DNA of 40,757 bases from JBCFBK01 sp038562555 (GCA_038562555.1 JBCFBK010000052.1:1-40757); one strand, 5' to 3'. Positions 8,417 through 17,403 are shown, counted from the stretch's first letter. The notes: a model not told the origin generated them from the sequence alone. Made by a program: numbers and translations.

Positions 8417-9037
8417 CTATTCCATATGGGCACTGTCCTGCAGAGGATCGGCAGACTTTTTTTCAGGAACCTGATACCATTTGCTCACGGGAGCCGGAGG
8501 AACGTAAGAAGCAAGATAATCCAGAGCTTCATCGCTGGTTCCGGCTATAAAGTAAAGGTCCTTGTAGGCCGGTTTTGCAAAATTTTCTTGGTAAGCGCGT
8601 TCAAATTGTTTGAACAGCTCATCATAAAAGGCGTTCGTATTGAGAAAGACAACCGCCTTGCTGTGGTAATCCAATTGCTTAAGGGTAATGACTTCCAGAA
8701 TTTCCTCGAGGGTGCCGAAGCCGCCGGGCAGCGCGATGAAGGCCTCTGCGAGATCCCGCATGATGGCTTTACGCTCGGTCATATCCCTGGAAACAATCAG
8801 TTCTCCTGCATGCCTTGAACTGAGATTGAAGCCCCGGAGTTTTTCCGGAATGACACCAATGGTTTTTGCTCCCGCCTGGGCAGCTGTTTCCAGTACCCAA
8901 TGCATTAATCCGACATTGGCTCCGCCGTTGATCAGGGTGTGGCCTCTTTCTCCGATCATCCGGGCCAGCCTGACGGCTTCATCAACATAAACTGCATCAA
9001 TGGCATTGCTTGACGATGAGAAGATACAGATGTTCAT
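8417..9037 (-). CDS. LOG family protein (TIGR00730), nucleoside 5'-monophosphate phosphoribohydrolase
   Basis: Rossmann-like cytosolic enzyme, 206 residues. The family cleaves the N-glycosidic bond of nucleoside monophosphates, releasing base and ribose 5-phosphate; in plants and some bacteria the substrate is a cytokinin nucleotide, elsewhere AMP or similar. Visible marks are LINGGANVGLMHWVLETA (nucleotide/phosphate loop), the MTERKAIM helix and the family signature PGGFGTLEEILEV. After the domain ends (about residue 180) there is a Pro/Lys-rich tail of about 25 residues. No signal peptide. Convergent with the M64 gene; its upstream spacer carries a period-8 repeat. The older label lysine decarboxylase for this family is wrong. 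Confidence 0.88.
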   Translation of the reverse strand: MNICIFSSSSNAIDAVYVDEAVRLARMIGERGHTLINGGANVGLMHWVLETAAQAGAKTIGVIPEKLRGFNLSSRHAGELIVSRDMTERKAIMRDLAEAFIALPGGFGTLEEILEVITLKQLDYHSKAVVFLNTNAFYDELFKQFERAYQENFAKPAYKDLYFIAGTSDEALDYLASYVPPAPVSKWYQVPEKKSADPLQDSAHME

Positions 9038-9039
9038 AT

Positions 9040-9071
9040 GCTAAATTGTCAAATCGTAAAGGCAGCAAAGC
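9040..9071. repeat. Period-8 degenerate tandem array A3
   Basis: Four in-phase octamers, GCTAAATT, GTCAAATC, GTAAAGGC, AGCAAAGC, directly upstream of the LOG-family start codon. They resemble the units after the ABC-F stop (3428-3463). Confidence 0.55.
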
Positions 9072-9119
9072 AACCCGGCTCCGGTCACTATGCTGCCTTG
9101 ATACCTTCGTATTGACGCT

Positions 9120-11084
9120 CTAGGCGTCTATGTTGGCATAAACGGCATGGTCTTCTATAAACTGACGCCGCGGCGGGACCTCATCACCCATCAGCATGCT
9201 GAAAATCCGGTCGGCTTCGGCGGCATTTTCGATGGTAATCTGGCGCAGGATACGCTGTTCCGGGTCCATGGTTGTACTCCATAGTTGCTCCGCGTTCATT
9301 TCGCCCAAACCTTTGTATCGCTGCACGTGTACCGACGATTCTTTCCCGTCTCCCCATTCTTCGATGAGTTGCATGCGTTGCTGGTCGCTCCAGGCATAGG
9401 CCTCTTTTTTCCCCTTTTTGACCAGGAAGAGCGGGGGAGTGGCAATATACAGATAGCCTTCTTTGATAATTTCTTTCATATACCGGAAAAAGAAAGTCAT
9501 GATCAGGGTATCGATGTGGCTTCCATCCACGTCGGCGTCGGTCATGATGATGACTTTATGGTAGCGTATTTTTTCCGTATTGGCCGCTTTTGAGTCTTCC
9601 TCGGTTCCAATGGTGACTCCCAAAGCGGTAAAAATATTTCTGATCTCTTCGCTTTCAAACACCCGGTGCTGCATGGCTTTTTCCACGTTCAGGATCTTTC
9701 CCCGCAATGGCAGAATTGCCTGAAAACGGCGGTTCCGGCCTTGTTTCGCTGTTCCACCGGCCGAATCTCCCTCAACCAGATAAATTTCACATAAAGCAGG
9801 ATCTCTTTCAGAGCAGTCTGCCAGCTTTCCCGGCAGTCCGCTGCCTGATAAGACATTTTTTCGCTGGACAAGCTCTCTTGCCTTTCTGGCGGCATGTCGG
9901 GCTGTAGCCGCTAAAATCACCTTGTTGACGATGGTTTTCGCGTCCCTTGGATTTTCCTCCAGATAATTGGAGAGCATTTCACTCACGGCCTGATCCACAG
10001 GCTGACTGATTTCCGAGTTCCCGAGCTTGGTCTTGGTTTGTCCCTCAAACTGCGGCTCGGCTACCTTCACTGAAATCACTGCAGTTAGTCCTTCCCTGAA
10101 GTCGTCGCCGCTGATGTCAAATTTTAATTTGCTGAGCATGCCCGACGATTCCGCGTAGTTCTTCAGCGTTCTGGTCAGTCCCCTGCGAAATCCCGTCAGA
10201 TGTGTCCCGCCTTCGATCGTATTAATATTATTTACATAAGAATGGATGTTCTCGGTAAAGGTTGTGTTGTAGCTTAATGCAATTTCAACCGGCACTTCTC
10301 CCTTTTCCGAGTTGATATGGATCGGATGCTCAATCAGCTTTTCCCGGGTACCATCCAGATATTCGACGAACTCTTTCAGCCCTTCCTCAGAATGAAAAGT
10401 TTCCGCCTTGTACGTCCCTTCCTCGTCTTTTTCTCTCAGATCGGTAAGTGTCAGCGTAACACCTGCATTCAGGAACGCGAGTTCCCGCAAACGGGCCGAG
10501 AGGATCTCATATTTGTAGACTGAAGTCTGGAAAATCGTTTCATCGGCTTTGAACGTGATTGTTGTTCCTGTCCGGTCTGATTCGCCAACAATTTTTACCG
10601 GGTATAAAGGTTTTCCAATATTGTACTCCTGCACCCAGATTTTACCGTCACGGTGTATTTCTGCCTTTAGGAGGGAAGACAAGGCGTTCACGCAGGATAC
10701 ACCAACTCCGTGAAGCCCTCCGGAGACCTTGTAACTTCCTTTGTCAAATTTACCTCCGGCATGAAGTACCGTTAACACCACTTCCAGCGCTGACCGGTTT
10801 TCCTTGGTATGAATTTCTGTTGGGATGCCGCGACCGTCGTCAATGACGGTGATGGAGTTATCTTCATTAATAAACACATCAATATGACTGCAGTATCCGG
10901 CCATCGCCTCATCGATCGAGTTATCGATCACCTCATACACCAGATGATGTAATCCTTTTTCATTGACATCGCCGATATACATGGCCGGGCGTTTACGGAC
11001 GGCCTCCAACCCTTCAAGCACCTGAATGCTGTCCGCTGAATAATTGCCGTTCCCGTTTACGGGCGTAATTTCTGATTCACTCAT
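9120..11084 (-). CDS. gyrB: DNA gyrase subunit B
   Basis: ATPase subunit of the type IIA topoisomerase that introduces negative supercoils, 654 residues. The GHKL ATPase domain starts VLEGLEAVRKRPAMYIG, with catalytic Glu in YEVIDNSIDEAMAG (residue 51), DDGRGIP (about 82) and GGLHGVGVSCVNALS. A transducer domain follows, then TOPRIM with EGDSAGG (about 438) and DADVDGSHI (about 515), and the C-terminal end MGDEVPPRRQFIE. The length matches the short bacterial GyrB type, without the large insert of the E. coli protein. The ending and overall sequence favour GyrB over ParE, but no gyrA or parC neighbour is present to confirm it. The leader upstream is about 170 bases long and folds (see 11124-11179). 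Confidence 0.92.
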   Translation of the reverse strand: MSESEITPVNGNGNYSADSIQVLEGLEAVRKRPAMYIGDVNEKGLHHLVYEVIDNSIDEAMAGYCSHIDVFINEDNSITVIDDGRGIPTEIHTKENRSALEVVLTVLHAGGKFDKGSYKVSGGLHGVGVSCVNALSSLLKAEIHRDGKIWVQEYNIGKPLYPVKIVGESDRTGTTITFKADETIFQTSVYKYEILSARLRELAFLNAGVTLTLTDLREKDEEGTYKAETFHSEEGLKEFVEYLDGTREKLIEHPIHINSEKGEVPVEIALSYNTTFTENIHSYVNNINTIEGGTHLTGFRRGLTRTLKNYAESSGMLSKLKFDISGDDFREGLTAVISVKVAEPQFEGQTKTKLGNSEISQPVDQAVSEMLSNYLEENPRDAKTIVNKVILAATARHAARKARELVQRKNVLSGSGLPGKLADCSERDPALCEIYLVEGDSAGGTAKQGRNRRFQAILPLRGKILNVEKAMQHRVFESEEIRNIFTALGVTIGTEEDSKAANTEKIRYHKVIIMTDADVDGSHIDTLIMTFFFRYMKEIIKEGYLYIATPPLFLVKKGKKEAYAWSDQQRMQLIEEWGDGKESSVHVQRYKGLGEMNAEQLWSTTMDPEQRILRQITIENAAEADRIFSMLMGDEVPPRRQFIEDHAVYANIDA

Positions 11085-11123
11085 TTATTTAATTTTTATA
11101 CAATCCATTATTAATCCATCCTG

Positions 11124-11179
11124 AAAGATGGCCAGGCATTATGGCCTCATCTTTTAAAATGCCGGCCAAAAGATCTTTT
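11124..11179 (-). promoter_or_regulatory. gyrB 5' leader with two mutually exclusive hairpins and a palindrome
   Basis: Structure A pairs GGCC plus GGCATT (11130-11133, 11135-11140) with AATGCC-GGCC (11158-11167). Structure B pairs AAAGATGGCCA (11124-11134) with TGGC and CATCTTT (11142-11145, 11148-11154, two bases bulged). They share the 11130-11140 arm, so both cannot form at once. AAAAGATCTTTT (11168-11179) is a perfect 12-base palindrome. Neither hairpin has a U-tract in the gyrB direction, so a simple terminator is unlikely. A candidate -7 element, TACATTTG on the minus strand (11259-11266), would put the whole region in the gyrB mRNA leader. The remainder of 11085-11408 is A/T-rich and otherwise blank. 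Confidence 0.45.
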
Positions 11180-11408
11180 CGTTATTGCGGATTGAAAATT
11201 ATTTAAAGCAAAGATTTTCAATTATTTAATAAACTTTTCCCCTCTTCTGCCTAACACGCAAATGTAGTGAAATTTAACGGGATTTTAACAGAAAAAAAAG
11301 AAGAAAAATTGAATTTTCTTAACAATTTTTTAAACGACTATCTTTCTTGTAATCAGTAAATTATGTGCTTTTGCGGGAATTGAGTTAACACTTCCTGTTT
11401 TGCATCCG

Positions 11409-13178
11409 TCAGAATGAGTAACTCAGTCCAAGAAGCAGGTTAACTCCTTTGCCTGTGTAACCGAGCCACCGGTCATATTTTTGCGCTGAAAAATTATTCA
11501 CTTTTGTCCAGAAACTAAGTTTTGGAGCGTACTGATATTCGATCCCGAAATTCAGGTCCAGAATTGGTTTCAGTTTCCATACCGTATCCAGTTCCGGAGC
11601 TGGCTGGGTTGCCTGCGTATTTTCGTCGTAACGCTCAGCGGTTATAAGAGCCTTACGTTCTCCGATGTAGTAAAGATCGACGGTAAATGTAAACGGTCCT
11701 TCAGGAGTAAAATAAACTGACGCTGACGATTCAAAATCGGGTTGATGCCAGGCATGGATTTGCTTTTCTGTATCATAGGAGAAATAGCTTCCCTTTACCA
11801 GAATATTCAATAAGTCTGAAGCGATATAGTGAAATTCGCCACTTATTTCCAGTTGCTTCATATCGTCGTAGACAACATCGAACGTGTTGGAACGTGACCT
11901 TAGCACATCTTCTCCCGAAGTATTCAGATAGCTGTTTTTCAGGATATAGAAGTGCTGGTCACGGATGGCAGAATAGTCGGTCTGGAACTTATAACTTGTC
12001 CGGGAGGTCATTTTTCCAAGGATGCCTGCGGTTAAAATATACCGGTGTCTGGTATTTTTGACATCATGGAACGGATCTGCAAACTCATTTTCTCTGGCTA
12101 TAGCCAAATAATGATCCTGCTGCATATATCCGTCTGCTCCGGCATAAAGAGTCAGCCAGTTTTCGGCCGGCGACCATGAGGCCTTAATATTTGGTGTAAT
12201 CAGGTATTTCAGATCATCGTCCAGATCAATAACACCGTAGCTGTTAATACCCAATCGCAAGCCGGCCGTCTCTGTTGAAAAAAAGACGGAAGGTTTGGCC
12301 ACTACGAAGGCTTGCCGTCTGTTATCGTATTCCCGTCCTGTCAATTTATCCTTGTTTTCAGTTCCTGTCAGTGTGACGGAGGCATCCAGTCTTCCCTCAA
12401 AAAGATCAAAATCCTTATTGATCCGGCCGCCCAGATTGATGATGTTTCCTTTCTGGCCGGTCACGGTGGCGAAGTGCTGATACTTAAATCCAGCGTCATA
12501 CCCAAATCCCTGTTGAGGCTTCCCCTTAAGTTCCAGTTCGATTCCTCCGGTGGAAAATGCCTGCTTTTCATTCCAGAAACGCATTAAACGTTCCTTGTCG
12601 GTCGTGCTTAGTTTCTCCCCTGAATAGCCGTAGTAACGGAAGCCCAACCGGTCGAAAAACAGCCGTGCTTTGAAGGTCAGCGAATCTTTGAAGAACTGGT
12701 TCATGAAAATTTCTGCCTGGTCTTCACTAACCGGGGCTTTTACCTCGTCGCTGTTTTGAAGCCTGACTTTACCGTGAGACGAAAGATGCCTGAAGTGGAT
12801 TCCGAAAGTTGTTCTCTCGCCGGCCCCGGTGTTGAAAAAGGCTTCTCCGTAAGGGGTTTTGTAATTCCCGACTCCCAGTTTCAGGAGTCCGTTTCCCGTT
12901 TCTGCAGCCGGTTCTCCCACCATCTGCGCGGCCTGGACTGGTTCTACCTGAAAGGTTGAAAATACAGGTCGTGGTTTGATTGTATATTCGAATGCCGGCT
13001 TTTCCGTTTCCCGGTTCCCGATCTGGGGCGTACTGTTGATCTTAAATACTTCTGAGATGTTGGGTTCATAAGCCTTGACTACTTCCACCTCTTTTTTCAG
13101 TTCCGTTTCGTTCTGCTGTCCCCGGGAAAACGGGCTGATCAAAATCAGGATCAGGGACAAATATATGAGTTTATTCAT
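11409..13178 (-). CDS. Outer-membrane beta-barrel protein, TonB-receptor-like but plug-less
   Basis: Predicted outer-membrane barrel, 589 residues. MNKLIYLSLILILISPFSRGQ is a signal peptide. The next segment (residues 22-60) contains EVEVVKAYEPNISEVFKIN, an N-terminal phrase I recall from barrel proteins of other Bacteroidota that are usually labelled TonB-dependent receptor. From about residue 95 onward, alternating aromatic/polar strands run to the end (LNFGIEYQYAPKLSFWTKV, then LLLGLSYSF), with the C-terminal Phe expected of a barrel recognised by the BAM machinery. I see no CarboxypepD domain, no plug domain and no clear TonB box, so active siderophore or glycan uptake is not supported. 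It lies 18 bases downstream of the TPR gene in one operon; a joint envelope function is inferred. Confidence 0.75.
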   Translation of the reverse strand: MNKLIYLSLILILISPFSRGQQNETELKKEVEVVKAYEPNISEVFKINSTPQIGNRETEKPAFEYTIKPRPVFSTFQVEPVQAAQMVGEPAAETGNGLLKLGVGNYKTPYGEAFFNTGAGERTTFGIHFRHLSSHGKVRLQNSDEVKAPVSEDQAEIFMNQFFKDSLTFKARLFFDRLGFRYYGYSGEKLSTTDKERLMRFWNEKQAFSTGGIELELKGKPQQGFGYDAGFKYQHFATVTGQKGNIINLGGRINKDFDLFEGRLDASVTLTGTENKDKLTGREYDNRRQAFVVAKPSVFFSTETAGLRLGINSYGVIDLDDDLKYLITPNIKASWSPAENWLTLYAGADGYMQQDHYLAIARENEFADPFHDVKNTRHRYILTAGILGKMTSRTSYKFQTDYSAIRDQHFYILKNSYLNTSGEDVLRSRSNTFDVVYDDMKQLEISGEFHYIASDLLNILVKGSYFSYDTEKQIHAWHQPDFESSASVYFTPEGPFTFTVDLYYIGERKALITAERYDENTQATQPAPELDTVWKLKPILDLNFGIEYQYAPKLSFWTKVNNFSAQKYDRWLGYTGKGVNLLLGLSYSF

Positions 13179-13196
13179 GATCGCTTTTTTTTGTTT

Positions 13197-16100
13197 TTAC
13201 TGTTGATTAATGTCAATTTGAATCGGGTTTTCTTTTTTTTGCTGCTGTTCTTGTTCCTGTTCTTCCAGTCGGGAGAGTTTGATCCGGGCAGTTTCAATAA
13301 TTCCGTCATTCGTGACGGTATAATTCTCGATGATGCTTTTCAGCGTATGTTTGGCCTGGAACCCGTCGTTTTTGCCGAGGTAAATGTCGGCCAGTAAAAT
13401 AAAGCTCTTTGCAAGCCAAAACTGATGGGGGGTATTTTTGGAGATGAAATCCATCACTTCCTTTTCTGCTTCATCCGCTTTGTTTTGGCTGGCAAGAATT
13501 TCGGCCACCAGATATTTCGATTCTGCACCTTCTGCCGATTTTACGTCTTGTGCAAGCTCCCGGAACAAGGGAAAGGCTTCGGCTTCATTATGCCCCAGAA
13601 GCAATGACTTTGCCTTTCGGTAGGTTGCTTCCCGCTTTAGTTCGCCGGGCACATTTTCCGATCCCAGCAATGTTTCCGCCGATTCAACAGCCGCCTGGAA
13701 ATTCTCAAGTTTAAAATGGCAGCGCATTTTCCCCGCCTTCGCTGCGATCAGGTTCCACTTCGAATTTGCGGTTTTCTCGAGCCGTTCATAGTGGGAGAGC
13801 GCTTTTGCGTATTCGGCTGCATTATATTGAAGTTCGGCCGCTCTCGCCAGGGCCTGCTCGGTGAACAGATGATCCTTCCGGGAAAGTACGGATTCATAGT
13901 CAGCCAGTGCCTTCGTGTAATTTCCCGCTGCATAGTTATTTTCTGCCAGGTAGAAGCGCGCGTTCAGGCTAAAACTTCCGGAGGGAAATTGCTCCAGATA
14001 GCGTTCGAGTTGCTCTCCGGCTTTTGGATCTCCTTTCATCACCAGCTTCTCAGCCGTCTGGTAGCTGAGTGAATCCTGTTCGGAGGCAGAAATCTGCGCT
14101 CCTGTTCCTATCTGCCGGGTATATGTAAAATAGGCTTCAACGTCGTTCATCTCGACATAGTTGTTTTTAATACCAAGCAAGGCCGATTTGGCCTCGGCAC
14201 TATTGGGATACTGTTCCACAATTTTTTTATACCAGGTCAGCGACTGATCAAAATCAGACTGGTTATAATGAATCAATCCCAGCTGCAGCATCGCTTTTGT
14301 GCGATAACTGCTTTGCGGGTAATCGTTCAGTACATCAGTGTAATAGCCAACCGCCACTTTCGGCTGATTAATACGTTCATAGGTCCGGCCCAGTTCGTAA
14401 CTGGCATCATCGGCAAGGTCAGACTCTGCAAAAGTCTGCAGCAGGCTTCGTAAGCTGCTGATCTTCTGTTCCGGTTCCTGCTGTAATCCGAGACAAATGG
14501 CTTTTTGATATAAGGCGTAATCCGGATCATAAACATTCAGGAGGTAAGCCTGATCATAGCTTTTCACTGCATTCATGTAGTCGCGTTTAATGAAATAACA
14601 ATCGGCGATACGGTTCCATGCATCACCCACCTTATCGTAGATCTGATTTTGATTTATGGCTATGAATTTCCGGAAGGATGAGATGGCATTGTCATAATCC
14701 TTTATTTTAAAACAGGCATATCCCAGACTGTAATGAACCGTTTTAAACTCCGGAAGGGACGAGGCGCCGGGCGTCGTGAGAAATTGATTGAAATCATTAA
14801 TGGCGGGCCTGTGTTTTTCAAGCTGATACCATGATTCCGCTCTCCAGTAGGTAGCCTCTGCGCGAATTTTGGGATCAAATTCTCCATTTTCAAGCGATTT
14901 GCTGAATTGCTCAACCGCGGCCGGGTAATTCAGGTTCTTGAAAAGTTCAAGACCATGAAAATAACTGACACGCTGCCATGCTTTTTTTATCGCCGGTGTT
15001 TTAACCCGGATCCGTTCAATGGAGGCTGCAGCATCTTTAAAGTTATTGGTGCTCATGTATACCTTTACCAGGTAGGCGTAAGCTGCCGCATTCCGTTCCG
15101 AATCCGGATAGTGGGAGATGTATTTGTCGAAGGCTTTAATTGTTTCATTAAACGGTGAGTAGGACAATTCATACGTGATCTTGGCAAAATTGAAGAGGGC
15201 ATCTTCTTTAATTTCGGCATTGAAATCCATTTCCGATGCTGCTTCGAAAGCTATTCTTGCTTTGTTTTTATCTCCGGTTCGTATATAGCTGTCGGCCAGA
15301 TGATAATAAGCATTCTGTGCCAGTAAATCGTCACCTTTTGACGCATGTTCCAGCGGAACGACGGACTGGCGGTATGCTCCCGTCACATAATAGCAATATC
15401 CAAGCATGTAGTTTTCATCCCGTTGGAGGCTTTGGGTTTCATTGAAGTAGGCTTCAAAGTGGGGGATGGCATTTTGAAACTGATCAAGCTGAAAATAAGA
15501 ATTGGCCAGTATCTTGGACAGTCCCGGTCTTTGCTGGTCCCCGGCGGTTTTGAGCAGGGGCTCCGTCATTTCAACAACTTCGGCATACCTGCCTTGCTTA
15601 TAATAGATGTGGCTGATGTAATACGGGATTACCGACCCAAATGCCGCGTTGCTTCTTAATTGCATAAATGCTTCAAGCGCCTCGTCATAATCATCATTCA
15701 GATATTTGATGTGTGCCCAGTAATATTTCGCAGGTGCAGCCATTTTGCCGGCCGAGTCTTTTATTTTTTCAAATTCTTCTTCCGCCGCTGTATATCTTTC
15801 CCCGCGAAACAAGGCATATCCTTTCTGATAGGTCATTTTTGTCAGATCCTCACGCGAAAGTCCGGTAGGATCAACCTTTTCGTATGCGAGGAGCATCCCG
15901 ACGTAGTTTTCGGTGTTAAAGCGCACGCTCGCCAGTTCAAACCACGCTTTATTCCGGTAAGCACTTTCCGGATTTTCTGCCAGATATTGCTGCACAAATT
16001 CCTCTCCGTGTTCAGGCTTCCCCCTAAGGACAGATAAGGCTTCAAAAAAAAGGGCTTCCGAATGGATGGCTGTTCCCGCCTCGCTTTGTTCCGCGATCCG

Positions 16101-16262
16101 GGAAAACAACTCACCGGCGGCTATGAAATCATTTTTTTTGTAGAGTTCCCGTGCCTGCAGCATGTCGTCCGACAGCGATTGATAATACACAGTTTGCTGT
16201 GGAAACGCACTATTCGCGATACCACATGCTATTACCATGAACAGGATCAATCTTGTTTTCAT
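13197..16262 (-). CDS. Large periplasmic TPR-repeat protein
   Basis: Exported scaffold, 1021 residues. MKTRLILFMVIACGIANSAFPQ is a signal peptide. Almost the whole chain is helical tetratricopeptide or related repeats with the usual A/Y/P pattern, for example YKKNDFIAAGELFSRIAEQS, YDEALEAFMQL, YDNAISSFRKFIA, YELGRTYERINQP and FDQSLTWYKKIVEQYPNSAEA; the last group resembles YbgF/CpoB-type repeats. The final 40 residues are Gln/Glu-rich (LEEQEQEQQQKKE) and end IQIDINQQ, likely disordered. No enzyme motif. It is the first gene of an operon with the barrel protein and is divergent from the FtsE-like gene across 156 bases. A role as partner or assembly factor of the barrel is the simplest reading, but not shown. 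Confidence 0.85.
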   Translation of the reverse strand: MKTRLILFMVIACGIANSAFPQQTVYYQSLSDDMLQARELYKKNDFIAAGELFSRIAEQSEAGTAIHSEALFFEALSVLRGKPEHGEEFVQQYLAENPESAYRNKAWFELASVRFNTENYVGMLLAYEKVDPTGLSREDLTKMTYQKGYALFRGERYTAAEEEFEKIKDSAGKMAAPAKYYWAHIKYLNDDYDEALEAFMQLRSNAAFGSVIPYYISHIYYKQGRYAEVVEMTEPLLKTAGDQQRPGLSKILANSYFQLDQFQNAIPHFEAYFNETQSLQRDENYMLGYCYYVTGAYRQSVVPLEHASKGDDLLAQNAYYHLADSYIRTGDKNKARIAFEAASEMDFNAEIKEDALFNFAKITYELSYSPFNETIKAFDKYISHYPDSERNAAAYAYLVKVYMSTNNFKDAAASIERIRVKTPAIKKAWQRVSYFHGLELFKNLNYPAAVEQFSKSLENGEFDPKIRAEATYWRAESWYQLEKHRPAINDFNQFLTTPGASSLPEFKTVHYSLGYACFKIKDYDNAISSFRKFIAINQNQIYDKVGDAWNRIADCYFIKRDYMNAVKSYDQAYLLNVYDPDYALYQKAICLGLQQEPEQKISSLRSLLQTFAESDLADDASYELGRTYERINQPKVAVGYYTDVLNDYPQSSYRTKAMLQLGLIHYNQSDFDQSLTWYKKIVEQYPNSAEAKSALLGIKNNYVEMNDVEAYFTYTRQIGTGAQISASEQDSLSYQTAEKLVMKGDPKAGEQLERYLEQFPSGSFSLNARFYLAENNYAAGNYTKALADYESVLSRKDHLFTEQALARAAELQYNAAEYAKALSHYERLEKTANSKWNLIAAKAGKMRCHFKLENFQAAVESAETLLGSENVPGELKREATYRKAKSLLLGHNEAEAFPLFRELAQDVKSAEGAESKYLVAEILASQNKADEAEKEVMDFISKNTPHQFWLAKSFILLADIYLGKNDGFQAKHTLKSIIENYTVTNDGIIETARIKLSRLEEQEQEQQQKKENPIQIDINQQ

Positions 16263-16387
16263 AGGCTTTGAATTATATTTTGGATAAAAATAATGATAAT
16301 GTATGTAGTTTTACGTTTTTCATCTGCTTGTTTTCTCAACAAAAGGTTGTTTATTGTCTTTTTAGAATTTTATATGAGAAAAAAGCT

Positions 16388-16395
16388 AGTTTTGC
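16388..16395 (+). promoter_or_regulatory. Probable -7 element for the FtsE-like gene
   Basis: TAGTTTTG matches TAnnTTTG and lies 23 bases before ATG 16419. No convincing -33 at the usual spacing. The longer reading frame opening at 16268 would start upstream of this element. Confidence 0.45.
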
Positions 16396-16418
16396 AAAGG
16401 ACCACAAAATAACAAATC

Positions 16419-17135
16419 ATGCAGCGATCATCAATTATTTCCATTCAGTCGGGCGACATTTATCAGCAGGACAGGCTAATTCTGGGTGATGTGAACCTGC
16501 AGATTGAGCAAGGCGAATGGGTTTATCTGATCGGGAAAGTAGGCAGTGGTAAGTCAAGTCTGATCAAGGTGTTGAATGCTGAATTAAATCTCCCGAAAGG
16601 TGAGGCATCAATCGCCGGCTATGATCTGCGCAGAATAAAGCCCTCGGAGGTTCCGTTCCTTCGCCGTAAGCTGGGTGTGGTCTTTCAGGATTTTCGCCTG
16701 CTGACTGACCGGAATGTCTATGACAACCTCTCTTTTGTGTTAAAAGCGACGGGATGGAAAAGCCGATCTGTAATAGAAGAACGCATAGCGGAGGTAACCG
16801 TCAAAGTAGGTATGTCGGGCAAACTTAAAAGTATGCCGCATGAACTTTCAGGTGGTGAGCAACAGCGTGTTGTTATTGCCCGGGCGCTGCTGAATAATCC
16901 TGAAATAATCCTGGCTGATGAACCGACCGGAAACCTGGACCCTGAAACCTCCGATGAACTGATGCAGATTTTTAAGGAAATCAATGAGCAGGGAAAAACC
17001 ATTCTCATGGCCACTCATGATTATATTTTGCTCAATAAATATGCTTCGCGTACTTTGATTTGCGCCGACCAGCGCATATCTGATCCGGCTGAAGCCACAG
17101 AGGAAGTAGATTTTAGCGAACTGCTGGATATATAA
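16419..17135 (+). CDS. ftsE: FtsE-like ABC ATPase
   Basis: ATP-binding subunit of the FtsEX complex, which in other bacteria couples cytokinetic-ring assembly to peptidoglycan hydrolase activation. The 238-residue product has Walker A GKVGSGKSS (about residue 39), Q-loop VVFQDFRLL, signature LSGGEQQRVVIARALL, Walker B IILADEPTGNLDP and H-loop ATHDY. The DFRLL phrase after the Q-loop is characteristic of FtsE. A short acidic tail (EATEEVDFSELLDI) ends the protein. No ftsX gene is adjacent, so the partner must be encoded elsewhere. An MacB/LolD-like ATPase is the alternative. Divergent from the TPR-barrel operon and followed by a strong terminator. Confidence 0.83.
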   Translation: MQRSSIISIQSGDIYQQDRLILGDVNLQIEQGEWVYLIGKVGSGKSSLIKVLNAELNLPKGEASIAGYDLRRIKPSEVPFLRRKLGVVFQDFRLLTDRNVYDNLSFVLKATGWKSRSVIEERIAEVTVKVGMSGKLKSMPHELSGGEQQRVVIARALLNNPEIILADEPTGNLDPETSDELMQIFKEINEQGKTILMATHDYILLNKYASRTLICADQRISDPAEATEEVDFSELLDI

Positions 17136-17139
17136 AAAC

Positions 17140-17182
17140 AAATGCTTTAAGGAATCTGATTGATGATTTCCTTAAAGCATTT
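17140..17182. terminator. Bidirectional intrinsic terminator after ftsE
   Basis: A perfect 15-bp stem, 17140-17154 with 17168-17182 (core TGCTTTAAGGAA / TTCCTTAAAGCA), 13-base loop, then a T-rich tail on the plus side. It also closes the small lipoprotein gene on the minus strand. Confidence 0.85.
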
Positions 17183-17202
17183 TTCATTTTCAGCTGCCCT
17201 GT

Positions 17203-17403
17203 TTATTGTGCAGGAGGAGTTGTTACAGGTTCAGCCGGAGTTTCAACTGAAGTTGTATCCGCAGGAATAACTTCCTGTTGATCTTCAGTTCCTTCCATTT
17301 GAATTTCTGTTCCTTCTTCCTGAGCAGGTTCATTTGCTGGTTTGTTTCCGCCGCAGGCAGTCAATAATGCTGCAATGCCAAATACCAAAAGAATTTTTTT
17401 CAT
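17203..17403 (-). CDS. Small acidic lipoprotein
   Basis: A 66-residue product starting at 17403: MKKILLVFGIAALLTACGG is a lipoprotein signal peptide with lipobox LTAC, so the mature chain is about 50 residues anchored by its Cys. The mature part is rich in Glu, Pro, Thr and Gln (KPANEPAQEEGTEIQ, then PVTTPPAQ) and probably disordered. There is no domain. The frame also stays open upstream to 17493 with a TTG codon, but the signal peptide fixes the start at 17403. It converges on ftsE and shares its terminator. I do not recognise the family; small Glu/Thr/Pro-rich lipoproteins are common and poorly conserved. Function unknown. Confidence 0.75.
   Translation of the reverse strand: MKKILLVFGIAALLTACGGNKPANEPAQEEGTEIQMEGTEDQQEVIPADTTSVETPAEPVTTPPAQ

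Noticed and set aside
11168..11179. AAAAGATCTTTT as a restriction or integration site
   Set aside because: A single 12-base palindrome without flanking mobile genes is better read as part of the gyrB leader structure.
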